A DNA stretch of 57,499 nucleotides from Candidatus Saccharimonadota bacterium (GCA_009785095.1 WQXA01000002.1:1-57499); one strand, 5' to 3'. Positions 1 through 9,490 are shown, numbered from the stretch's first letter. Notes: a model not told the origin generated them from the letters alone. A program made the numbers and translations.

Positions 1-2
1 AT

Positions 3-30
3 GTCGCCCAACAATCAATGGGCGACTTTT
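3..30 (+). terminator. Candidate Rho-independent terminator
   Basis: Hairpin GTCGCCCA-acaatcaa-TGGGCGAC followed by TTTT. Confidence 0.55.
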
Positions 31-814
31 AGTTGGTCAACCACGACGTCGCGGCGGCCTGGATTGGGTCGCGCTGCCAGATTTGCCAAACGGCCGCGCG
101 GGCGGCGATTTCCCCGCTCCAAACGCGCATCGGTTGGTTGAATTCTTGACTAACGACTTGGCCGCCGTGAGCCGCAAACAGATTGCCCGAATGCCAAAGC
201 GTGATCGTGCACGGATATGTCACAGTGAATTTGTGCAATGTTTCGGCGATTTGCTTGACGCCTTGACTAAAAGTCACAACACGCGGATAATAAACATTTT
301 TCAGCAGTTTTTGCAACTGGCTCAGGGAGACAACCAAATGCGTCGGCGTACGATTCAGCACGGCCTCGGCGGCGTTCTTGACCAAATCCACAGCGTCGCG
401 CGTGATCATAACCGGCGTCTCGGTGTCTTTTGCCAGGAAAGTTTCGAACAGGCCGGCCGTCTCCGAGTTCTGACCGTTGTCACCGATGAAAAGGATCAAA
501 TTCGCCCAAGTCGTCGCCGCGCGCAGGTCGACCAGCGCCTCGCGCGACAGACCACCACTCGGGTTGGTCGGCGCAAAAATACAATCAGGCGGCAAAGTTT
601 TTTTCAAAACGTCCGGCAAGATCACTTTTGCCGCGCCGACACCGGTCGCGAGCGCCGTTTGGTAGGCCGCAGCCACCGCCGCAAAACCGTGCGAGTTGCC
701 GCCAACGATGGCCAATTTGCCCGCCGCGTCGCGCCGCTCGGGCTTGCTCCACAACACGTCGGGGAACAGCGGTTTGTCCGGGTTCTGCTTGCGCCAATAA
801 TCACTCGAGCTCAT
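29..814 (-). CDS. NAD(P)H-hydrate dehydratase / ribokinase-like protein
   Basis: ORF with AGKLAIVGGNSHGF and LFIGDNGQNSETAG motifs. ATG at 814 (MSSSDYW) is preferred because the upstream extension is repeat-derived sequence. Confidence 0.6.
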   Translation of the reverse strand: MSSSDYWRKQNPDKPLFPDVLWSKPERRDAAGKLAIVGGNSHGFAAVAAAYQTALATGVGAAKVILPDVLKKTLPPDCIFAPTNPSGGLSREALVDLRAATTWANLILFIGDNGQNSETAGLFETFLAKDTETPVMITRDAVDLVKNAAEAVLNRTPTHLVVSLSQLQKLLKNVYYPRVVTFSQGVKQIAETLHKFTVTYPCTITLWHSGNLFAAHGGQVVSQEFNQPMRVWSGEIAARAAVWQIWQRDPIQAAATSWLTN

Positions 815-1619
815 AGCGCGGCCTACCCTTTCCATCTCCGCTAACCCCATTCTTGCAAGCTCCGTCCTTGCAAAGGTGTTGACTACTATCCTTGCAGGAA
901 CCGTTCCTGCAAGAAGAAGGCTCGCCATAAGAACCGTTCCTGCAGGAGAGATTGTAGACGACGTCTTTGCGCTCTACCACGATTGGCCAACCGCGGCGGC
1001 GTGCGGCGGCGAATAATTCCTGATCGGGGTTGAACGCGATCGGCCGCTCGACCATCTGGAGCATGGCGATGTCTGAGGCGCTGTCGCCCACGGCCACGCT
1101 GCCGGCGAGAGTCAACCCGTGCTCGTCGACCAATTTCCCTAGCGTTTTATCTTTGTCAAGCACCGGCGTGATGACTTGACCGGTAAAGCCATCGCCGCGC
1201 CGCTCGAATTCACAGGCCACAAATTCGTCAAAACCATAATATTCGGCCAGCAGCGCGACAATTTCGCGCGGCGAGCCGGAAATCGCCATCAAAAAATAAC
1301 CCTGCTCCTTTAATTCCTTGATCAAATCGCGCGTGTAAACATAAGTTTGATCACGATATTCGTCCCAGATATCGCGAATCACCCGGTCGTAATCCGACGC
1401 GCTGAGATCCGACAGTAGCGGCACAAATTTGTCCATTAGCACGCGCTCGTAACTTCGAAAAGAACGGGCGCGCTCTTTCCATTTGAACCGCGCGGCGTGG
1501 ATTTGATCGTACGAGCTGTCCCCCAATTTCCCGGTGGCGGCCAACCGATTGACCACCGCGTGATAGAGTTGCCAACGAATCAGCGTGCCGTCGATGTCGA
1601 AAACTGCGAATTTTTTCAC
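801..1619 (-). CDS. HAD-superfamily (SerB-like, HAD-IB) phosphatase with repeat-derived C-terminal extension
   Basis: FDIDGTLIRWQLYHAVV, ISGSPREIV, AVGDSASDIAML motifs. C-terminus SCRNGSYGEPSSCRNGSCKDSSQHLCKDGACKNG is encoded by short repeats. Confidence 0.8.
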   Translation of the reverse strand: MKKFAVFDIDGTLIRWQLYHAVVNRLAATGKLGDSSYDQIHAARFKWKERARSFRSYERVLMDKFVPLLSDLSASDYDRVIRDIWDEYRDQTYVYTRDLIKELKEQGYFLMAISGSPREIVALLAEYYGFDEFVACEFERRGDGFTGQVITPVLDKDKTLGKLVDEHGLTLAGSVAVGDSASDIAMLQMVERPIAFNPDQELFAAARRRGWPIVVERKDVVYNLSCRNGSYGEPSSCRNGSCKDSSQHLCKDGACKNGVSGDGKGRPRYELE

Positions 1620-1620
1620 G

Positions 1621-2451
1621 TTAGAACTCCAAAGTTAGCGAGATCGGACAGTGGTCAGATCCCATTTGTTCAGGATGAATATCCGCCGCGACGATTTTCT
1701 TTGCAAGGACGGAGCTTGCAAGAAAGTAGTCGATGCGCCAACCGATGTTGCGCTCGCGGGAACGCGCCAAATAGCTCCACCAGGTATAAGCCTCTTTTTC
1801 ATCAGGATGAAGTTTACGAAAAACGTCAACAAATCCGGCGTCCAAAAAGGCCGAAAAGCCCATGCGCTCTTCGGTGGTGAAACCGTGCTTGCCTTTGTTG
1901 GCGGCCGGCCGCGCGAGATCAATCTCCGAGTGCGCAACGTTCAGATCGCCGCAAAAAATCACCGGTTTTTTCTGTTGCAACTCTCCTACATAATCCCGAA
2001 AAGCCGGATCCCATTGGTTAGCGCGCAACTCGAGGCGACCGAGATCGTCTTTGCTATTCGGCGTGTAAACTGTGGTCAGAAAAAAGTCATCCAGCTCGAT
2101 AGTCAGGATGCGACCCTCGCGATTCGGATCGCCGAATTGATCGTCGTACAGACAGTAGCGGTCAGCCAAGCGTGTCGGCAGGTCGTAGTACACGTTCATT
2201 AGACCATTACTCCCACGCCGCTCGTCGCGCAAACGCTCGTGCACAAAAATCGCCGTACCGCTGTAACCGGCGCGCTCGGCCGAATTCCAAAATTCTTCGT
2301 AATCCGGCAGATCGATCTCGACCTGGCCGCGCTTGGCCTTGGTCTCCTGGAGACAAAGGATATCCGGCCGATATTTCTCGATGAACTTGGCGAACTCGCC
2401 CTTCTTGATCACCGCCCTCAGCCCGTTCACATTCCAGGAAAAGATTTTCAT
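1621..2451 (-). CDS. xth: Exodeoxyribonuclease III
   Basis: MKIFSWNVNGLRAV, LQETKA, GDLNVAHSEIDLA, MGSDHCPISL motifs. Confidence 0.93.
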   Translation of the reverse strand: MKIFSWNVNGLRAVIKKGEFAKFIEKYRPDILCLQETKAKRGQVEIDLPDYEEFWNSAERAGYSGTAIFVHERLRDERRGSNGLMNVYYDLPTRLADRYCLYDDQFGDPNREGRILTIELDDFFLTTVYTPNSKDDLGRLELRANQWDPAFRDYVGELQQKKPVIFCGDLNVAHSEIDLARPAANKGKHGFTTEERMGFSAFLDAGFVDVFRKLHPDEKEAYTWWSYLARSRERNIGWRIDYFLASSVLAKKIVAADIHPEQMGSDHCPISLTLEF

Positions 2452-2469
2452 GTTTCTATTGTAGCACGC

Positions 2470-2979
2470 CTATGACTTTCGAGCCCGCTGATTTTCGCGG
2501 TCGAGGTCGCGTTTTTTTATCGTCTCGCGTTTGTCGTATTTTTTCTTTCCCTTGCCCAGAGCGATGACCAATTTAATATAACGCCCGCTGGTCAAAAGTT
2601 TCGTCGGCACGATGGTCAGGCCGCTATTTTTCTTGGCCACTAATGAATCGATTTCCTTTCGTTTAGCCAGGATTTTGCGGGATCGGCTGTCAACGACGGA
2701 GGTCGGCTGGCCGCTGTTTTTCGGTACATTGGTGGCGAGCGAAAACGAGGCGTTTATGAGGAAAAGCTCCGGATTTTGGCGACCGCGCACGGTGACATAA
2801 GCGCCGCGCAGTTGCACGCGTCCCAGCCGCGCGGCTTTAGCCTCGGCGCCGGTCAACTCTAATCCAACCGTCAAATTATCCGACAGCTCGTAATCGAACG
2901 ACGCCCGGCGGTTAGTGACGGCCGAGTTTGGGCGCTTGCTGGCGGTCTTGTGTCCGCGTCTTTGCTTCGACTTTTTCAT
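2470..2979 (-). CDS. smpB: SsrA-binding protein SmpB
   Basis: FDYELSDNLTVGLELTGAEAKAARLGRVQLRGAYV and KGKKKYDKRETIKKRD. Confidence 0.93.
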   Translation of the reverse strand: MKKSKQRRGHKTASKRPNSAVTNRRASFDYELSDNLTVGLELTGAEAKAARLGRVQLRGAYVTVRGRQNPELFLINASFSLATNVPKNSGQPTSVVDSRSRKILAKRKEIDSLVAKKNSGLTIVPTKLLTSGRYIKLVIALGKGKKKYDKRETIKKRDLDRENQRARKS

Positions 2980-3001
2980 GAAAATATTATACACTAGTGA
3001 T

Positions 3002-4021
3002 ATGAAGAAAATCAAAGTCAACGTTCTCTACGCCACTAAATATAAGGGACAAGGCGTGGCGACGGCGTTCGAGGAGATGGTGCGTGGCCTAAAAGCGCGC
3101 GACGACGTCAAAATCAAAATCAATAGTTGGCAGAAATCTGATATTATTCACGGCCACTCGACCGACCCGAAATCGGCTTTTCATCTCTGGTTTCGGCGTG
3201 GCAAAAAAGTTTTCACTGCCCACCAGGTTTACGGTTCGATGGACGGCTCTATCAAAGGCGGCAAAGTTGTCGAACGTATCTTCTTCTGGTATGTGCGGCA
3301 CGCTTTCTATAACAGAGTTGATCGGATCGTGGCGGTCAGTGCCATGTCAGCGGATATTTTAAAAGACAAGATGAAAGTCAAAACGCCCATCGTGACCATT
3401 TATAACACTATTGATATGGCGGCGCTCAAAATTACGCCGAGCAAGCGCGCCGCGGCGCGGAAGAAGTTCGGCCTGGCCGAAAATGATTTCGTGGTGGTCG
3501 GAAACGGCCAAACCCAGCCACGCAAACGCATTGACACTTTCGCGAATGTGGCGAAAAACTTACCGGATGTTAAATTCATCTGGGTCGGCGGCTTTAATTT
3601 TGGCGCGGTGGCGGCTAGCACTGGCCGGATGGAAAAAATCATCAAAAACGCGCCCGAAAATGTGACTTGGACAGGCGTGGTGCCACTCGAGATGGCGCGT
3701 GAATATATGGCCGCAGCCGATGTTTTCTTCTTGCCTTCTGATCAGGAAAACCACCCAATGTCGGTGCTCGAGGCCGCCGGCGCAGGACTACCGATAATTT
3801 TGCGCGACATTCCTGAATATGACGACACTTTCCGTGGCGATGCGCTGATGGCGAAGGACGACGCGGGCTTTGTCGAGATTATCGAACGCCTACGCGACAA
3901 CCGTGAATATTACGATGAGGCCAAAACCGGCGCTCAAAAAATCGCCGATCGTTTCGATAGCAAAACTGGCGCCGAGCAATTTGTGGCGCTCTACCGCGAG
4001 CTGTTGGAGGGCGAAAAATGA
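3002..4021 (+). CDS. Glycosyltransferase family 4
   Basis: GNGQTQPRKRIDTF, VFFLPSDQENHPMSVLEAAGAGLPIILRD; ATG at 3002. Confidence 0.85.
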   Translation: MKKIKVNVLYATKYKGQGVATAFEEMVRGLKARDDVKIKINSWQKSDIIHGHSTDPKSAFHLWFRRGKKVFTAHQVYGSMDGSIKGGKVVERIFFWYVRHAFYNRVDRIVAVSAMSADILKDKMKVKTPIVTIYNTIDMAALKITPSKRAAARKKFGLAENDFVVVGNGQTQPRKRIDTFANVAKNLPDVKFIWVGGFNFGAVAASTGRMEKIIKNAPENVTWTGVVPLEMAREYMAAADVFFLPSDQENHPMSVLEAAGAGLPIILRDIPEYDDTFRGDALMAKDDAGFVEIIERLRDNREYYDEAKTGAQKIADRFDSKTGAEQFVALYRELLEGEK

Positions 4022-5295
4022 GAATCGGCCTATTCACCGATAGCTATCATCCGACTAGTAACGGTGTGGTGGTGGTGGTGGATGTGACGCGGCGCGAACT
4101 CGAAAAACTGGGTCACGAGGTCTTTGTCATCGCGCCCGACGGCGGTGTCTTGGAGAAAAACAAATTGCCCGACGACGATCACATTATTCGCCTGCCGGCT
4201 ATTCAATACGATATACAACTGAGTGTCTTTTTCCCGCCTGCCCTACTCAAGAAGATTCGGGCGCTAAAACTCGACATCATCCATTTCATGACGCCGGCAC
4301 AGATCGGCCTGATGGCGGTGCTGGCGGCGCGCAAAACCGGCGCGGTGTTGGTCGGCCAACATACCACCGACACTTATGAATTCAGCAAAGACTATCCCAC
4401 CATGGCGCTGAGCTACATTTTCGGCGGGCTGCTCGGGCCGCTGTTTATAAAATTATCTAGCGAGCAAAGGAGAACTTTTTTCAAATTGTATCTGTCGCCA
4501 GTCGATCGTGATGAGACTGATGAAAAATGGACTCAGCGGTTGGTGGCGGGGCTGATGGTGCTGCTCTATGCTAACTGCGACGGTGTGGTGGCGGTGTCGT
4601 ACAAATCGGCCGATCAGTTGGCTGGATTCGCCGCGCGCTTTGACGAAGAATTGAATCTGTGTGTCATCCCGACCGGTGTTGATATTCTGCCGCCGGCCAA
4701 GAAGTCGGAAATCGAGGCTTTTTGCAAGAAATGGCGCATCACTTCGACGGACGAAGTCATCGTTAATTTTGGGCGCATGGCCGAGGAAAAGAATCTGACG
4801 CTCTTGATCGACATGTTGCCGGAGCTATTAAAGAAGAGACCGCGCGCTAAATTGTTGTTGGCGGGCGATTATATTTACCGTGAGAAGTTGGAGAAAATCG
4901 CCAGCGCCAGCCCGGCGGCGGAGCGGATAATTTTCAGTGGTCGCTATCGTCGCGAAGAAATTCCGACGATTTGCCGGGCGGCCAAAGTGTTTGCTTTTCC
5001 GTCGCTGACCGACACCCAGGCGCTAGTGCTAAACGAGGCGGCCGGCCAGGGTCTGCCGATCGTGATGTGTGACCACGGTGTGAATGATGTATTTCGAGAC
5101 AGCGAGAATGGATTGTTGGCGGCCAACGACGCGGCTGACTTTGCCGATAAAGTAGCGCGAATTCTGTCCGACGATTCTTTGCGGACTCAGTTTAGCAAGC
5201 GTTCGCGCGAACTCGCGGCGGAATTTTCCGAGGAACATCAAACCGAAAAGCTAGTCGAATTCTATCGTGAACTGCTGCGCCAACCGATGAAATAA
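4018..5295 (+). CDS. Glycosyltransferase family 4
   Basis: MRIGLFTDSYHPTSNGVV, FGRMAEEKNL, VFAFPSLTDTQALVLNEAAGQGLPIV. Confidence 0.88.
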   Translation: MRIGLFTDSYHPTSNGVVVVVDVTRRELEKLGHEVFVIAPDGGVLEKNKLPDDDHIIRLPAIQYDIQLSVFFPPALLKKIRALKLDIIHFMTPAQIGLMAVLAARKTGAVLVGQHTTDTYEFSKDYPTMALSYIFGGLLGPLFIKLSSEQRRTFFKLYLSPVDRDETDEKWTQRLVAGLMVLLYANCDGVVAVSYKSADQLAGFAARFDEELNLCVIPTGVDILPPAKKSEIEAFCKKWRITSTDEVIVNFGRMAEEKNLTLLIDMLPELLKKRPRAKLLLAGDYIYREKLEKIASASPAAERIIFSGRYRREEIPTICRAAKVFAFPSLTDTQALVLNEAAGQGLPIVMCDHGVNDVFRDSENGLLAANDAADFADKVARILSDDSLRTQFSKRSRELAAEFSEEHQTEKLVEFYRELLRQPMK

Positions 5296-5856
5296 TTAAA
5301 AATCAATGCCCTCTTGCGCTAAAAAGCCGTCGTCGTAGTGGTGTTTGGTCTTTTTCATTTCTGTGGCGATGTCGACTAGCTCGAGCAACTTTTTCGGAAA
5401 ATCGCGACCGGTTAGGCATAGCGATGTCGTGGGCTTTCGCAAAGTAATCAGCTCGCGCAAATCGTCCGCGGTCAACAATCCGTCGTGCACGGCGTTGTTG
5501 ATCTCGTCACAGATCACCAAATCGAAATCGCCGCTCGTGGCGCAGCGTTTCGCAAAGTCAAGAGTCTGGCGCGCGGCCGCTCGGTGTTCGGCGTCGCTGA
5601 CGTTCTTGGCGGAATGCTCGCCGGCGCGGAAAAAGCCCTTGCCGCCCCTGTGAAACACCAACCTATCCTGCAGGAACGGTTCCTGCAGGATGTCGGCAAA
5701 AAATTTGTGCTCGCTAACCGCCCACGTTTTGATAAATTGCACAAAAGCCACCCGCCGGCCGGCGCCGAGCGCGCGGATGGCCGTGCCGATAGCGGCCGAA
5801 GTTTTGCCCTTGCCGTCGCCGGTGAAAACGATGACGATGGAGTCCTTTTTCATCAC
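5296..5856 (-). CDS. cobO: Cob(I)yrinic acid a,c-diamide adenosyltransferase
   Basis: FTGDGKGKTSAAIGTAIRALGAGRRVAFVQFIK, DLVICDEINNAV, LTGRDFPKKLLELVDIATEM. Confidence 0.88.
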   Translation of the reverse strand: MMKKDSIVIVFTGDGKGKTSAAIGTAIRALGAGRRVAFVQFIKTWAVSEHKFFADILQEPFLQDRLVFHRGGKGFFRAGEHSAKNVSDAEHRAAARQTLDFAKRCATSGDFDLVICDEINNAVHDGLLTADDLRELITLRKPTTSLCLTGRDFPKKLLELVDIATEMKKTKHHYDDGFLAQEGIDF

Positions 5857-5941
5857 ATAGGAATTATATCATAATTGTAATATTTACAACACTTCTACTC
5901 TGTTAAACTAATAAAAATCATAACAACATCAAATTCAAGTA

Positions 5942-5970
5942 TTGACAATTCAGAGAGAGAGAGAGATAAT
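5942..5970 (+). promoter_or_regulatory. Sigma70-like promoter with a (GA)n dinucleotide repeat in the spacer
   Basis: TTGACA (5942-5947), 17 bp spacer attCAGAGAGAGAGAGA, GATAAT (5965-5970). Confidence 0.65.
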
Positions 5971-6000
5971 TAGAGGCGAAAATAATGGCGAAGGAGTAGC

Positions 6001-6342
6001 ATGGATGAACCTAGACCTCGGTTTGTGAAAAGATTTGAAATTGTGGATATGTCCGAAGAGGATTATGAGGATTGGTACAATTCCGGTACCTGGCCGACAG
6101 TGACTTCCCTTTTGGACGAGTTAGTCATTAAAGAAGCTTCGGAAGAATACTGTAGTACGCTCGGCTGTGGACCATGTGTAGCCGGAGGCGGACGACGCGG
6201 ATGCGGAGCTGCAGATCAGGTAATCAGGAGATCCCTCTTAGATACTGACGGCAAAGGCAGAGGCCCTGCTGCGATAGTAACTTGCTCAGAACGCACGCGC
6301 AAAGAGTGCGAGGAACGAATAGCTAATTTGTCTCTGAGTTAA
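6001..6342 (+). CDS. Hypothetical small Cys-rich protein
   Basis: 113 aa ORF preceded by AAGGAG; CSTLGCGPCVAGGGRRGCG. Confidence 0.65.
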   Translation: MDEPRPRFVKRFEIVDMSEEDYEDWYNSGTWPTVTSLLDELVIKEASEEYCSTLGCGPCVAGGGRRGCGAADQVIRRSLLDTDGKGRGPAAIVTCSERTRKECEERIANLSLS

Positions 6343-6363
6343 ACGAAATATAGCCTCCGCGCC

Positions 6364-6627
6364 CTACGCCTCTTTCAACGCCGCGTCGATTTGGGCGCGG
6401 TCAAAGCCGAATATGATGACGCCGGCGATGTCGATGACCGGTACGCCGCGGAAATTGCCACCGATTTTGTCCATCAATTCTTGGTGTGCCGCGGGGTCTT
6501 CCTCGATGTTTTTCTCCTCGACGGCCACGTTTTTGTCGGTCAAATATTTCTTAGCCATTTTGCAATAGGCGCACCAATTGGTGCTGTAAACGATAACTTT
6601 TTTGGCGTCTTTTGCGTCGTCGCTCAT
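6364..6627 (-). CDS. Glutaredoxin-like protein
   Basis: VIVYSTNWCAYCKMAKKYL and FRGVPVIDI. Confidence 0.9.
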   Translation of the reverse strand: MSDDAKDAKKVIVYSTNWCAYCKMAKKYLTDKNVAVEEKNIEEDPAAHQELMDKIGGNFRGVPVIDIAGVIIFGFDRAQIDAALKEA

Positions 6628-6721
6628 TTTGTTTCCCTCCCCTTAAAAGATTAACGATAACTATTGTAACAGGATTACAAAATAGAAGTCAATACATTTA
6701 GCGTTGTAATTTTAACCACAA

Positions 6722-6760
6722 ACGCTACATATGGTGTATGAGACGCTACATATGGTGTTT
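6722..6760. repeat. Tandem ACGCTACATATGGTGT repeat
   Basis: Two copies of ACGCTACATATGGTGT separated by 5 bp; related sequence at 44480-44518. Confidence 0.6.
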
Positions 6761-6925
6761 TCGCCTGTTCCAATCTTTTGTGAAACCTTTCGAATTTCCG
6801 GAAATTTTTGAAGAATTTTTCATCAAATGCGAGTACGAGCTTGTTCTCCGCACGGAGCATCTGAGAAAAATTTAAGAAAATTTCGTCGCGAAATTCGACT
6901 TAGGTTGAACAAAGATTGGAACAGG

Positions 6926-7123
6926 TTAATCAGTACCCGATTTTCTAGTCAAATGCCATTTCCCACAACTCGAGCAATGATACGATTTCAAGCGCAAATC
7001 GTCGCCGGCGAAAATGGTTTCTTGCTCGCGTGCTACGGCGTCGGCTTCTTGGCGCGATTGATAGCAATTCTTGCCACAGGATTTGACGGGTTTCGGCGGG
7101 ACAAAGGGTTTGATTTTGCGCAT
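6926..7123 (-). CDS. Small zinc-ribbon-like protein
   Basis: 65 aa; CGKNC and YHCSSCGKWHL. Confidence 0.6.
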   Translation of the reverse strand: MRKIKPFVPPKPVKSCGKNCYQSRQEADAVAREQETIFAGDDLRLKSYHCSSCGKWHLTRKSGTD

Positions 7124-7160
7124 GATTTAATCATAGCACAATTTTAACTTGAGAAAACTC

Positions 7161-7189
7161 TTGCATAAACAAAATAAACTTGTTACAAT
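7161..7189 (+). promoter_or_regulatory. Candidate promoter of the ATP synthase operon
   Basis: TTGCAT-17 bp-TACAAT upstream of 7199. Confidence 0.6.
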
Positions 7190-7198
7190 GACGAAGTA

Positions 7199-7498
7199 AT
7201 GGGTAAAAAACTGACTACCCCGGGGTTTAGGAATGTTGGAGATGACTCTAGCATGAAAGAGATCAAATTGTCGCTGTTTACGGCGGCCGTGTCGGCGACT
7301 CTGCGTATGGTGGTGCCAACGATGGGGTTGTTTCTCATCGGCCTGATTATCGATTTTAGCTTGAGGCAAACGGTCTTTTACGCCATCATTGGGGCGTGTC
7401 TCGGTTTCGTCGTTGCGGCCGTTCTAATCTATTTCCAAATCAAGAAAGTCAAAAGCCAAATGAAAAAGGACGCAAGCGAGTCCAAGGAGAAGAAGTAG
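7199..7498 (+). CDS. AtpZ/AtpI-like membrane protein
   Basis: Small two-TM protein directly upstream of atpB. Confidence 0.65.
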   Translation: MGKKLTTPGFRNVGDDSSMKEIKLSLFTAAVSATLRMVVPTMGLFLIGLIIDFSLRQTVFYAIIGACLGFVVAAVLIYFQIKKVKSQMKKDASESKEKK

Positions 7499-8302
7499 GT
7501 GCACGTTTCGATAAAAGCCGAACCACTTTTTGAGATGTTTGGTATTGAGATAACCAACGCGATTTTGCTCGGGATTATCGGCCTGGGTTTTTTGATCGTG
7601 TGGATGATTTTTGTAGCGCGAAAAATTGCCCAGGATCGCTACGGCTCGGATAAGAAAGGTTTCTTTACGCGGCTGGTGCTCTGGGTGTTCGAGGGTTTGT
7701 ATAAAACCGTCCACGAAACTATCCCGAATAAAAAAGTCGCCCGTCAGGTCGCGCCGTTCGTCATTACGATTTTCTTTATCGTGGTGATCCAATATTACAC
7801 CGGGATTTTGCCGTTTGTTGGCGAGGCTATGACGTTCGGTCACACTCCCCTGTTCCGCTCACAGGCGGCCGATTTGAATTTCACGCTGACACTAGCGATT
7901 ATCACGATTGTGGCCTGTCAAGTTTGGGCGTTTCGCGTGCTCGGTTTCAAGGGTAACATGCATCGTTATTTTGTTAATCCGCTCAAAGATCCGATCGGTT
8001 GTTTCGCCGGTTTTCTCGAGCTAATCGGCGAATTTTCGCGCATGTTGGCGCTGGCCATGCGTTTGTTCGGGAATGTCTTTGCGGGCGAGGTGCTGCTAGT
8101 TGTGGTGGCTTATCTCGGTTCGTTTGCGAGCCCGGCGCTGCTGCCCTTCTTTTACATTTTTGAATTATTCATCGGTGGCATCCAGGCCTATGTCTTTTTC
8201 ATGTTGGCCACCGTTTTCATCGGATTGGCTGTCTCGCACGACAGTCACGCGGAATCTGTTCACTCAACTGAGGTTAAAATGGTGAGTGAAATGTCAACTT
8301 AA
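7499..8302 (+). CDS. atpB: ATP synthase F0 subunit a
   Basis: GTG start; LALAMRLFGNVFAGEVLL and FELFIGGIQAYVFFMLATVFIGLAV. Confidence 0.95.
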   Translation: MHVSIKAEPLFEMFGIEITNAILLGIIGLGFLIVWMIFVARKIAQDRYGSDKKGFFTRLVLWVFEGLYKTVHETIPNKKVARQVAPFVITIFFIVVIQYYTGILPFVGEAMTFGHTPLFRSQAADLNFTLTLAIITIVACQVWAFRVLGFKGNMHRYFVNPLKDPIGCFAGFLELIGEFSRMLALAMRLFGNVFAGEVLLVVVAYLGSFASPALLPFFYIFELFIGGIQAYVFFMLATVFIGLAVSHDSHAESVHSTEVKMVSEMST

Positions 8303-8316
8303 ACGAAAGGAACGAA

Positions 8317-8529
8317 ATGGAAAGCATGGCATTTAGTCTGGCGTATGTGGTGCCGGCCTTTGGTGCGGCGATCGGTGTGGGTATCATCGGTAGCGCGGCA
8401 CTTAACGCGGTGGGTCGCAACCCCGAAAAAGCTAGCACGATTCAGCAAATGATGATCCTAGCCATCGCCTTTACCGACGCTCTGGCTATTATCGGTGTCA
8501 TTGTGGCAATTCTTGGTAAGGTCATGTAG
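8317..8529 (+). CDS. atpE: ATP synthase F0 subunit c
   Basis: GAAIGVGIIGSAALNAVGRNPEKASTIQQMMILAIAFTDALAIIG. Confidence 0.96.
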   Translation: MESMAFSLAYVVPAFGAAIGVGIIGSAALNAVGRNPEKASTIQQMMILAIAFTDALAIIGVIVAILGKVM

Positions 8530-8537
8530 GGCGACAC

Positions 8538-9101
8538 GTGGAGAAATTACTCTATCTATTCGCCTCTACCGAGGCCAGCGAAGAAGTTACGGGCGGGATG
8601 TTTGGTAGCTTGGGCATCGATTGGAAAGTCATGATTCTGCAACTCATCGCCTTTGGCGTTTTGGTGTTTGTCTTGGCAAAGTGGGTTTATCCGCCGATCC
8701 TGGCTATGCTAGATCGTCGCCAAAAACTGATCGATGACAGCATCAAGGCAGCCAAAAAAGCCAGCGCCGATTCCGAAAAGGCCGCCAAAGACATCGCCCA
8801 GCAGCTATCGAAAGCCCGCGTCGAGGCCGAGGATATCGTGGCTGCCGCGCACAAACAAACCGAACAGATCCTAGTCGACGCCAACCAAGAGGCCGAGCGG
8901 CGATCCGAGGCGACCGTGGCGGCTGCTCGAGCGCAGTTAGCGCGTGACGTCGAAACAGCGCGCAAAACTCTGCGCGACGAAACGGCCAATTTGGTGGCGC
9001 TAGCGACCGAAAAAGTCGTCGACGAAAAAGTCGACATGACCAAGGACGCCAAATTGATCCGCGAGGCGATCTCTAAAACTGAAAAAGAGGTTAAGGAATA
9101 A
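8538..9101 (+). CDS. atpF: ATP synthase F0 subunit b
   Basis: GTG start; membrane anchor plus long Ala/Lys/Glu-rich helix; operon position. Confidence 0.93.
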   Translation: MEKLLYLFASTEASEEVTGGMFGSLGIDWKVMILQLIAFGVLVFVLAKWVYPPILAMLDRRQKLIDDSIKAAKKASADSEKAAKDIAQQLSKARVEAEDIVAAAHKQTEQILVDANQEAERRSEATVAAARAQLARDVETARKTLRDETANLVALATEKVVDEKVDMTKDAKLIREAISKTEKEVKE

Positions 9102-9490
9102 TGCAAAATCCGTCTCGCCGTCGCATTGCCAAATTCATCGCCGACCAACTCATGAGTGGTGAGAGCGTCCAACGTGTCGCGAAAGTTCTAGCGGCGTGGT
9201 TGGTCGAGAGCCGACAGACGCGGACGTCGGAGCTGGTTCTGCGCGACATCGAGACCGCTCTGCTGAACGATCACAAATTTCTAGCGGCGGATGTTTCGAG
9301 CGCGCGCGAATTGAGCCACGAAACGATCGCTAGCTTGCGCGAAATGTTGGCGGCCGAAACCGGCGCGCAGAAAGTAGAAATAATTCCACAGGTCGACGAA
9401 AATCTAGTCGGCGGCGTCATCGTGCGCACACCCGATGCGGAAATGGATGCTTCCCTGCGCACGAAATTGCGAAAGTTGAGGGCGATATGA
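9101..9490 (+). CDS. atpH: ATP synthase F1 subunit delta
   Basis: C-terminal VDENLVGGVIVRTPDAEMDASLRTKLRKL; operon position. Confidence 0.88.
   Translation: MQNPSRRRIAKFIADQLMSGESVQRVAKVLAAWLVESRQTRTSELVLRDIETALLNDHKFLAADVSSARELSHETIASLREMLAAETGAQKVEIIPQVDENLVGGVIVRTPDAEMDASLRTKLRKLRAI

Noticed and set aside
83-844. Long + strand ORF opposite the 29..814 gene, and many similar antisense ORFs in the track
   Set aside because: Shadow ORFs of GC-rich coding strands with Arg/His-rich low-complexity translations and no family motifs.
2470-2979. tmRNA gene next to smpB
   Set aside because: No tmRNA-like ends or tag ORF were recognised in the flanking sequence.
4064-4083. (GTG)n run in the glycosyltransferase gene
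   Set aside because: Trinucleotide repeat encoding VVVVV; slippage stays in frame, so not a switch.
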